45,990 nt of DNA from positions 1-45,990 of the forward strand of contig NZ_JAJHUO010000055.1 of the NCBI RefSeq assembly GCF_020859565.1. The letters run 5' to 3'. The translations under genes were made by a program, and so were the position numbers. This document shows positions 25,494-33,079 of the stretch, piece by piece. This DNA comes from Saccharothrix luteola (GTDB lineage Bacteria > Actinomycetota > Actinomycetes > Mycobacteriales > Pseudonocardiaceae). The notes under the pieces are model-generated. The model worked only from the letters and a program-made list of their open reading frames with translations, did not search any database and was not told the origin of the DNA. Position 1 is the stretch's first letter. Each line of letters starts with the position of its first letter.

Positions 25494-26605
25494 AGGTCAA
25501 CTCGTGGAACGAGTGGGGTCCGCTCAAGCACGTGATCGTCGGGAGGGCGGACGGCACCCAGGTGCAGGCGCCCGAGCCCGCGATCTTCCGTGACTGGCCC
25601 GATGAAGGATACCCCCGCGGTACCCACGGTCCGCTCCCCGACGAGCTGGTCGAGGCCGCGAACGCGCAACTCGACCACTTCACCAAGGTGCTGACCGACC
25701 GCGGCATCCGGGTCGACCGGCCGGTGCCGCTCGACTTCGGCAAGCCGGTGAGCACCCCGGAGTGGACCCAGGACAGCATGTTCGGCTGCATGCCGGGTCG
25801 GGACGTGCTGATCACCCTGGGGAACGAGATCCTCGAAGCGACGATGTCCTACCGGAGCCGCTGGTTCGAGTACCTGTGCTACCGGCCGCTGATCGAGTCG
25901 TACTTCCGGGAGGACAAGGAGATGCGCTGGGAGGCCGCACCCAAACCGCGGCTCACATCGGCGTCCTACCGGGAGGGTTTCTGGGACGAGTTCGAGGCGC
26001 TGTCCTTCGACGACCAGGTCGAGCGCGTCTCGCGCAACGACCTGGTGCTGACGGAGGCGGAGCCGCTGTTCGACGCCGCCGACATCGCCAGGTTCGGCAA
26101 GGACCTGTTCGTGCAGCTCTCTCTGGTGACCAACCGGAGCGGCATCCGCTGGCTCGAGCAGCACCTGCCCAACCACCGCGTTCACACAGTCGTGTTCGGG
26201 AATTCGCACCCGCTCCACATCGACGCGACCTGGGTGCCGCTGCGTCCGGGGCTGGTGCTGCACTGCGGCGAGCGGACCGCGGACGAAGCGCTGGTGCAGT
26301 ACTTCAAGGTCAACGACTGGGAGGTGGTGGAGGCCGCGCCCGCCAGGCACGAGGTCGCTCCGCCGCTTTCGCCGTGCAGCCGCTGGCTCTCCATGAACAC
26401 GCTGAGCCTGGACGAGAAGACCATCTGCGTCGAAGCGAGCGAGACCGCGCAGATCGACCAGTTCGTCGACCTCGGCTTCGAGGTCATCCCCATCCCGTTC
26501 TGGGACGTCGCGCCCTTCGGCGGCGGCCTGCACTGCTCTACCGTGGACATCCAACGCGAGAGCCAATTCGAGGACTACTTCCCCAAGCGTTATGGACGCT
26601 TCTAG
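25490..26605 (+). CDS. Glycine-amidinotransferase-type amidinotransferase
   Basis: 371 residues from ATG 25490 (GGGAGG upstream, ATGA overlap with the PhyH gene). The catalytic triad of the AGAT/StrB1 family is in place: Asp195 in PLFDAADIARFGKDLF, His243 in HPLHIDATW and Cys349 in GGGLHCSTVD. These enzymes move an amidino group from arginine to an amine. In this operon the free amine of 2-aminoethylphosphonate (or its hydroxy form) is the natural acceptor, which would give a guanidinoethylphosphonate. The StrB1-type acceptor (an inosamine phosphate) is unlikely as no aminocyclitol genes are present. Confidence 0.92.
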   Translation: MKVNSWNEWGPLKHVIVGRADGTQVQAPEPAIFRDWPDEGYPRGTHGPLPDELVEAANAQLDHFTKVLTDRGIRVDRPVPLDFGKPVSTPEWTQDSMFGCMPGRDVLITLGNEILEATMSYRSRWFEYLCYRPLIESYFREDKEMRWEAAPKPRLTSASYREGFWDEFEALSFDDQVERVSRNDLVLTEAEPLFDAADIARFGKDLFVQLSLVTNRSGIRWLEQHLPNHRVHTVVFGNSHPLHIDATWVPLRPGLVLHCGERTADEALVQYFKVNDWEVVEAAPARHEVAPPLSPCSRWLSMNTLSLDEKTICVEASETAQIDQFVDLGFEVIPIPFWDVAPFGGGLHCSTVDIQRESQFEDYFPKRYGRF

Positions 26606-26671
26606 ACCGCTCCTCCGGAGTTCACTCTCCGTGGTTGACTGACCCTGCTCGGCTGCCGGGGAGGAGGTGCG

Positions 26672-27569
26672 GTGGACATCCTCGCTGTGTCCCTGGCGTT
26701 TCTGGCAGCCTCCCTCCACGCGGGGTGGAGCCTGCTGGGCAAACGCCTCTCGCACTACGACCCGTTCTCGTTCATCTGGCTGGCCTCTCTCGGATCCTTC
26801 GTCGTCTACGCACCTGTGGCGATCTGGCTGACCGACGGTTTGCGGCTGTCCGTTTCAGCGCCCCAGGCCGGTTTCATGGCGGGCAGCATCGTCATCAACC
26901 TCGTGTATCTCGTGGTCACGCAATACGCGTACCGGTCCGGGGACCTTTCCCTGGTGTACCCGATCGCCCGCGGCACCGGACCGGTCCTGTCGACTGTCGG
27001 GGGCATGGTGTTCCTCGGTCAGGTGCCGAGCACTACCGGTGTCATCGGTCTGGCCGCGGTGGTCGCCGGGGTCGTGGTGCTCGGCATGGGCGGGGGGGGG
27101 GGCGCCCCCCCCCCGGCCCCCCCCCCGGGCGGCCGCCCCCCCCCCCCCCCGCGCGGTCGGCTACGGGCTGCTCTCCGGTGTCGCCATCGCCGGCTATACG
27201 CTGTGGGATCAGCACGCCGTCGGGCCGTTGGCGATCTCCCCGCTGCTGCTCAACTGGGTGGACGACGCGGGCCGGGTCCTGCTACTGGCGCCGGTGGCCC
27301 ACCGCAGGCGGGCCGAGGTGCGGAAGCTGTGGCATGAGTGCCGCCTGCTGCTCTGCGGCGCCGCGACCATCATGCCTCTGCCGTACCTGCTGTTCCTGTT
27401 CTCGTTGCGACTGGCGCCCGTCAGCGTCGTGTCCCCGATCCGCGAGGCCAGCGTGCTGCTCGTCGTCTTGGCGAGCGGCACGCTGCTGGCGGAAGGACAC
27501 CGGCGCGCGAGACTGCTGGCGGCCGCAGCGGTCGTGCTGGGTCTGTCCCTCCTGGCCACGGGCTTCTGA
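26672..27569 (+). pseudogene. EamA/DMT-family transporter with frame broken at a G/C tract
   Basis: GTG 26672, after a strong GGGGAGGAGGT site, encodes the first five membrane spans (to LGMGGGGG near 27100). The remaining spans (AVGYGLLSGVAIAGYTLWDQ to LLATGF) are in another frame ending at 27569. The break lies in the 60-base pure G/C tract at 27091-27150, which encodes only Gly, Pro and Arg and occurs exactly where a cytosolic loop is expected. Either the tract length is wrong in the assembly or the gene is off. If in frame, it is a 10-span EamA exporter that could move the phosphonate product. It is last in the operon. Confidence 0.8.
27091..27150. repeat. 60-base pure G/C homopolymer tract
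   Basis: The tract contains an 11-base G run (27092-27102), two 10-base C runs (27105-27114 and 27117-27126) and a 15-base C run (27136-27150), with no A or T at all. It interrupts the EamA gene. It is so unlike normal actinomycete coding DNA that a sequencing or assembly artefact is the first explanation; slippage-driven on/off switching is the second. Confidence 0.9.
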
Positions 27570-27676
27570 CCTGGAGCACAGCAAGGGCGAAGCTCGCTCG
27601 CCCGTAGGCCCGCGACCTGAGCCCCGCGTTCCGCAGACCAGCACGTCCACCGGGAGCGACTCCGGCTCGCGCGCGT

Positions 27677-28653
27677 TGTACCTGCCGACAATTCCATCCA
27701 TGCAGGTTGAAGCCGTGCGTAGCGTGAGGGGCCGAGGTGCTCGTAAGTGCGACTGCAGGTCCGCAGCGTCCTCGGCTGACACGGCATGATGACCGACTGT
27801 GCTGCTCCGACTGGCCTACCTCGGTGTGACCAACGCGTTCGCGTTGCTGCGTCTGCTGCCCATGAGCGACCGGGACAAAGACACAGAGATCCTCGCGCTG
27901 CGGCATCAGATGACGATCCTGGAACGCCAACTCGGAGACGCTCGCCCACGGTTCTCCCCCGCCGACCGGGCCTTCCTCGCGGCACTGCTGCACCGACTTC
28001 CGGTGCAAGCGCTTCGTCGACTCCGACTACTGGTGCGCCCGGAGACGGTGCTCCGATGGCACCGAGACCTCCTCGCCCACCGCCATGCAGCCAGATCCCG
28101 CCCCAAGCGGCCCGGTCGACCACGGACCGTCCGCTCGATCCGGCTCCTGGTGCCGCGCCTGGCACGGGAGAATCCCAATTGGGGCTACCGCCGCATCCAC
28201 GGCGAACTCCTCGTACTCGGCATCAAGAGCGCCGCATCCACGGTGTGGCAGATCCTCAAGGACGCCGGGATCGACCCGGCACCCGAACGCACCACGACGA
28301 CCTGGTCGGCCTTTCTCCGCTCCCAAGCCGACGCGCTCCTGGCCTGCGACTTCTTCGAGACCACCACCCTGAGCGGTACCCGCCTGTACGTGCTCGCGGT
28401 GATCAAGCACGCCAGCCGCCGGATCCGCGTGCTCGGCGCCACCACACACCCGACCGCCTCCTGGGTCACCCAAGCCGCCAGGAACTTTGTCATGGATCTC
28501 GAGGAGGCGGGTAGTTCCGCGCGGTTCCTGATCCGCGACCGGGATGGAAAGTTCCCCGCCCTGTTCGACTCGTCCTCGCCGACGTCGGTATCCAGGTCGT
28601 CCTCACCGGTGTCCGGATACCGCGGATGAACGGGATCATGGAACGCTGGATCC
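27677..28653 (+). mobile_element. Integrase-type IS (family A), copy 1, 3'-truncated
   Basis: The left end begins TGTACCTGCCGACAA at 27677 and matches the ends near 31257, 32322 and 41693 (inverted or direct). The transposase starts around 27799 with LLRLAYLGVTN and carries an integrase core: ALLACDFFETTTL (first Asp), RFLIRDRDGKF (second Asp), then a frameshift near 28570 after which PRMNGIMERW (Glu) is readable. The right end is cut by the element starting at 28654. It is dead. It lies immediately after the phosphonate operon and may mark its right boundary. The stretch 27570-27676 shows nothing. Confidence 0.85.
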
Positions 28654-29831
28654 TGTGCCGCTCGAAAAGTCATCGCTGCTGGTAGAGCGGGGTGCCGCCG
28701 CGTTGAGACCATGTCCGGGTGATCGTGTCCCTGCTGTACAAGGTGACCCGGAAGTTGCTGTCCGTCCCGTCGGTGCTGCTGCGCGGCGAGGCAGCGAAGG
28801 ACGCCGAGCTGCTCGTGCTGCGGCACGAGAACGCGGTCCTTCGCCGGCAACTCGCAGGCCCGGTCCGCTACGAGTCCCGCGGACCGGTTCTGGTTCGCCG
28901 CCCTGTCCGCACTGGTGGATCGCCGCCGGTGGCGGGAGGTCTTCCCGGTCACGCCGGGCACCCTGCTCACCTGGCACCGCAAACTCATAGCCCGCAAGTG
29001 GGACCACTCCGCGCGTCGACGTGCCGGGCGCCCACCAACCCGAGCGGCGGTCAAGACGCTCGTGCTGCGGCTCGCCAGGGAGAACCCGCGGTGGGGTCAT
29101 CGGCGGATCCAGGGTGAACTGGCCCGGCTCGGCCACCACATCGCCCACTCGACGGTCTGGCAGATCCTGCGCGACGCGGGCATCGACCCGGTACCACGCC
29201 GCAATGTTCCGACCTGGCGGGAGTTCCTCACCGCCCAGGCCCAGGGCATCATCGCGGCGGACTTCCTCCACCTCGACACCGCGCTCGGCAGGCGTCTGTA
29301 CGCGTTGGTATTCCTCGAACACGGCACCCGCCGCCTGCACGTCACCGGCGTCACGTCCCACCCGACCCGGGAGTGGACGACCCAGCAGGCCAGGAACCTC
29401 GCCGCCGACCTCGGACACCGGATGGAGTCCCTGCGCTTCCTTCTCCGTGACCGCGACGGCAAGTACAGCCAGACGTTCGACAGCGTCTTCCTGGCGGACG
29501 GCCTACGCATCATCAAGAGCGCGCCGCAGGCACCCCGGATGAACGCCCACTGCGAACGGGTCATCGGCACCATCAGACGCGAACTCCTCGACCATATCCT
29601 GATCATGGGTGAAGCCCACGCACGACAAGTCCTCACGACCTACGAAGACCACTACAACCGACACCGACCCCACCAGGCCCGCGACCAACTACCACCCGAC
29701 GCCCGGCAGCACCCTGCGGCAGTACACAACCTCGACACCCGCAGACTGCAACGCAACCGAGTTCTCGGCGGTCTGATCAACGAGTACAGACACGCCGCTT
29801 GACCAGCAGCGATGATTTTTCGAGCGGCACA
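28654..29831 (+). mobile_element. Complete integrase-type IS with 32-bp inverted repeats, transposase frameshifted
   Basis: Bases 28652-28683 are the inverted complement of 29802-29833 with a single mismatch; the TGT...ACA ends fall at 28654 and 29831, giving an element of about 1.18 kb. One transposase gene fills it. The copy is inserted into the 3' side of copy 1 of family A. I see no clear target duplication. Its ends and full length suggest it is the most recent arrival in this nest. Confidence 0.85.
28719..29802 (+). pseudogene. Transposase (integrase core) of the complete IS, single-base frameshift
   Basis: The first frame starts at GTG 28719 (VSLLYKVTRKLLSV) and runs to RYES; one extra C near 28876-28878 shifts the reading to the second frame, which continues ADRFWFAALSALVDRRRWREVF and stays open to the stop at 29800-29802. 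The DDE residues are in IIAADFLHLDT, RFLLRDRDGKYS and NAHCERVIGTIRREL. The C-terminus LGGLINEYRHAA is shared with the remnant at 2231. A single sequencing error would restore the gene. Confidence 0.85.
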
Positions 29832-29893
29832 GGGTCTTTCGGCGGCAGGATGAGAAGTGCGACCAACACATCCGCCGAGCAGAAGACCCGTCC

Positions 29894-30865
29894 GTGCTCC
29901 ACCGTAACGCCTCGCTGTCCGTCGGAGGCCGCCACGGCCTGGTCCAGCGCTGCCGCACCCGCCCGATCGCACATGTCGCGGCGAAGATGGGCATCTCGCG
30001 CCAGAGCGCATCCAAGTGGGTCAACCGCCGCCGCCGCTTCGGCGAGGCCGGCCTGGCCGACCGCCCCAGCGCTCCGCACTGGCAGCCCACCGCCACCTCC
30101 GCCGAGGTCGTCGTCCGGATCGAGCGGCTGCGCCGGGATCACAAATGGTCGGCCCGCCGAATCGCCCTGGAACTCGCCGCCGACGGCATTACCGTCTCGG
30201 TGCGCACCGTCGGCCGACACCTGGCCCACCTCGGGCTCAACCGTCGTCGCTTTCTCGACCCCACCGGGGAGAACAACCGCGCGCCCCGCCGGATCATCGT
30301 CCGCTGGCCCGGCCACATGGTCCACCTGAACGTCAAGAAGGTCGGCGTCATCCCCGACGGTGGCGGATGGCGGGCCCACGATCGGGGCAGCGAGCAGGCC
30401 AAACAGGTCGAACGCGCCAAGAACACCGCCACCGGGAAGACCGGCGCCCGGCGGAGTTGTACCTACCTGCACTCCGCGGTCGACGGCTTCTCCCGCCTGG
30501 CCTACACCGAAGCCCTGCCCGACGAGAAGGCGGTCACCGCGATCGGCTTCACCCACCGCGCCCGGGCGTTCTTCACCGCCCACGGCATCGACCACATCCA
30601 CCGCGTCGTCACCGACAACGGCTCCTGCTACCGCGCCCACGACTTCGCCAAGGTCCTGCTCGGAGCCCGCCACCAGCGCATCACGCCCTACACCCCGCGC
30701 CACAACGGCAAGGTCGAGCGCTACCAGCGCACCCTGGGCGACGAGTTCCTCCATGCCCGCGTCCGGACCAGCGAACAACAACGCATCGACGCCTTGGCGG
30801 TCTGGAATGTGCACTACAACTACCATCGCCCCCACACCGCTGCCGGGAACCGACCACCAGCCACA
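29894..30865 (+). pseudogene. IS481-family transposase, truncated and lacking the first catalytic Asp
   Basis: From GTG 29894 the frame reads LHRNASLSVGGRHGLVQRC and an HTH (VAAKMGISRQSASKWV), then an integrase core. The motif that is normally H(V/I)D(V/I)KK is HLNVKK here, so the first catalytic Asp is Asn. The second Asp (VVTDNGSCYRAHDF) and the Glu (HNGKVERYQRT) are present. The last 20 or so residues are replaced by inverted family-A sequence from about 30862. The protein is therefore doubly inactivated. The 60 bases before the start hold the damaged left end. Confidence 0.85.
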
Positions 30866-31257
30866 TGGCGAGGTTCCTGGCGGCTTGGGGTGACCCAGGA
30901 TGCGGTTGGGTGCGCGGTGGCGCCGAGGACGCGGATCCGGCGGCTGCAGTGCCGCGAGGAAGGCCCGGTCGGCGGGGGAGAACCGCGGGCGGGCGTCTTC
31001 GAGTTGGCGTTGCAGGACCGTGATCTGGTGGCGCAGCGCCAGGATCTCCGTGTCCTTGTCCCGGTCGCTCATGGGCAGCAGGCGCAGCAACGCGAACGTG
31101 TTGGTCACACCGAGGTAGGCCAGTCGGAGCAGCACAGTCGGTCATCATGCCGTGTCAGCCGAGGACGCTGCGGACCTGCAGTCGCACTCACGAGCACCTC
31201 CGCCCCTCACGCTACGCACGGCTTCAACCTGCATGGATGGAGTTATCGGCAGGCACA
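30862..31257 (-). mobile_element. Family A IS, copy 2, internally deleted remnant
   Basis: The minus strand has the family end (ACA at 31255-31257, with TTATCGGCAGGC inside), the untranslated leader and the transposase N-terminus LLRLAYLGVTNTFALLRLLP from about 31135. Near 30955 it jumps to the region equivalent to SRRIRVLGATTHPTASWVTQAARN of copy 1, skipping the middle of the gene. It terminates the IS481 gene on its left and lies 13 bases from the AA10 gene on its right. Confidence 0.8.
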
Positions 31258-31270
31258 GCGCCTCAAGACA

Positions 31271-31924
31271 TCACTGGAAGATGATGTCCGTGCAGGAGTA
31301 GTACGCCCGGTCCGAGCTGCCGAGTTGCCAGACCGAGTACACCACGTGACGACCGGTGCGGTTGGCCGCGTCCAACATGAACGAAAGTTGTCCGACATTC
31401 GTGATGCGTCCGGTGGACATGACCAGATCGAGGTGGTTCCAGCCCAACCGCGTGGTCGTCGCATCGTACCCCTGCTTCGTCAGGTACACCCGCAGGTAGT
31501 CCGCCCCGAGACGGGTCCGGTCGATCACGGTGACGGTGAACTGCCTGCTTCTGGGTACCGCTTGCCACCTGCCTGGTTCGTCCAGCGCCCCGTACCGCGC
31601 CTGCCCGGCGCTGCACAACCGGCCGTTGGGAACCGGGCCCTCCGCACCATCGCGGTACACACCCTCCGTGTACCACCTCGCGCTGGGGTCGGACTGCCAG
31701 AGCCGCCAGCACATCGGGTCGGCCTGGGGCATCACCGGGTTCAAGGGGTCGGTGTGCCAACGATTCCAGCAGCCATAGGTCCGCGACGGCGGATCGGTGG
31801 GGGTCCCGTACGCCTCGGCGACGCCGGTCAGCACGCTCGCCATGAGCGCGCCCACGGTCAGAAACGTCGCGAAGACCCGGACGAGCAGGCTCTTGCTGTT
31901 TGCAGGGAGCGATATGAGCGCCAC
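31271..31924 (-). CDS. AA10-family chitin-binding protein without copper-binding histidines
   Basis: 217 residues from GTG 31924, with GAGGAGGAG just upstream. A signal peptide ends at AEA (residue 38), and the mature chain starts YGTPTDPPSRTYGCW. The body is that of a small single-domain AA10 protein (chitin-binding type 3 fold): CWRLWQSDPSA, GRLCSAGQARYGALD, RVYLTKQGYD, VVYSVWQ and YYSCTDIIF. In active AA10 enzymes the mature chain starts with His and a second His lies in 'HGADY'. Here they are Tyr39 (TAC) and Leu139 (CTC), each one base from a His codon. Copper oxidation chemistry should be lost; binding to chitin may remain. IS remnants flank it on both sides. Confidence 0.9.
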   Translation of the reverse strand: MALISLPANSKSLLVRVFATFLTVGALMASVLTGVAEAYGTPTDPPSRTYGCWNRWHTDPLNPVMPQADPMCWRLWQSDPSARWYTEGVYRDGAEGPVPNGRLCSAGQARYGALDEPGRWQAVPRSRQFTVTVIDRTRLGADYLRVYLTKQGYDATTTRLGWNHLDLVMSTGRITNVGQLSFMLDAANRTGRHVVYSVWQLGSSDRAYYSCTDIIFQ

Positions 31925-32059
31925 TCTCTCTCCTCCTCATCGAGGATGATCCGTCAAGGATGTGATGGGAGCGCTCCTGCATCGAACTGTAACCGTCCGT
32001 GCACGGGGTCGGACAGCGCCGACGGAGTGGTTGCCGGTGACCACCTCATCCTCGAACTA

Positions 32060-32322
32060 CAAACGCACCGTCGTTGTTCCAGGATCGTGAGCTGGTGGCG
32101 TAGCGCCAGGATCTTCACGTCCTCGTCCCGATCGCTCATGGGCAGCAGGCACTGCAGCGCGAACGCGTTGGTCACACCGAGGTAGGCCAATCAGAGCAGC
32201 ACAACCGGTCATCATGCCGTGCTGGCCAATGCCACGCCGGATGACAGCCGTGCTGTGAGCGCTTCGAGGTCTTTGGCCCGAAACGCCCTCTACCTGCGTG
32301 GATGGAGTTTTCGGCAGGTACA
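32060..32322 (-). mobile_element. Family A IS, copy 3, 5' remnant
   Basis: The end motif (ACA at 32320-32322, TTTTCGGCAGG inside), leader and first codons of the transposase (AYLGVTNAFALQCLLPMSDRDEDVKILALRHQLTIL) are on the minus strand down to about 32065. The rest is lost. With copy 2 it brackets the AA10 gene in the same orientation. Between 31925 and 32059 there is only the AA10 promoter region. Confidence 0.75.
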
Positions 32323-32700
32323 GGGCCGCGCCGAACCTCGCCCCGTCCCGTGCCCGCACCGGCCCACGGCACCGGGCGCACTTCGCCGGACGCACCGTGC
32401 CGTCCGCGTCGGCCACGTGCAGCAGCTCGGTCTCCAGCGCGGCCTCGAACACCTCCGACGCCGACTCCCGCAACGCCCGCGCCTCCGCCAACTCGCTCGC
32501 GAAAGGCGGTCCGACGCCCCAGTCGTCTGGTCTCCAGCTCCACGATCTCCTCCCACACCTCGCGGGCGCTGACCAATGTCTTGCCCTCGCGTACCCGCAC
32601 GCACGCCGCACACAACACCGCGTCGGCCCGCACCGAGTAGCCGGCGCTCACCACGCCGCAGCCTCGGCACTCCCACGACCGCCACCTCCGGTCCGGCGCC
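32323..32700 (-). pseudogene. Zinc-ribbon protein remnant, frameshifted and 3'-truncated
   Basis: On the minus strand one frame gives WECRGCGVVSAGYSVRADAVLCAACVRVREG, a CxxC...CxxC zinc-ribbon-like block, then VWEEIVELETRRLG. Near 32510 the sense passes to another frame (PFASELAEARALRESA, then ETELLHVADADGTVRPAKCARCRGPVRARDG), which ends at the IS border. I do not know the family. On the plus strand a short tail (DYLEAGRTYREDELLSALQEP to a stop at 32825-32827) looks like a second remnant. From 32828 to 33079 nothing is visible except the approach to the next gene. Confidence 0.4.
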
Positions 32701-33079
32701 GGCACCCGACTACCTGGAGGCCGGCCGCACCTACCGCGAGGACGAGCTGTTGTCGGCGCTCCAGGAGCCGGCGCGGCTCCGCCAGGAGTACGACGGTGCG
32801 CAGGACGATCCGTCCGGCGAGGAGTGATCCGCGAACTGCGCCGCTCGACAACCGGTGAGCCGCCACCGAAGAGGGCCAAGCGGGTGAGAGACGCACACCC
32901 CCGGCGCCCGGAAATCTCAAACACGTCTCCGGGAGGCAGCGCGGTGGCAGACTCGGACCGGGCCCGACGACGGGGAGGGGTTCGGGTCCGCGGGGTGTCC
33001 GACTCGACGCCGCCGGCCGTGGGCTCCCGCGCGGGCCCACCGCAGGCGCGGCGCAGTGGAACTGGCGGAGGTTCGGCGG

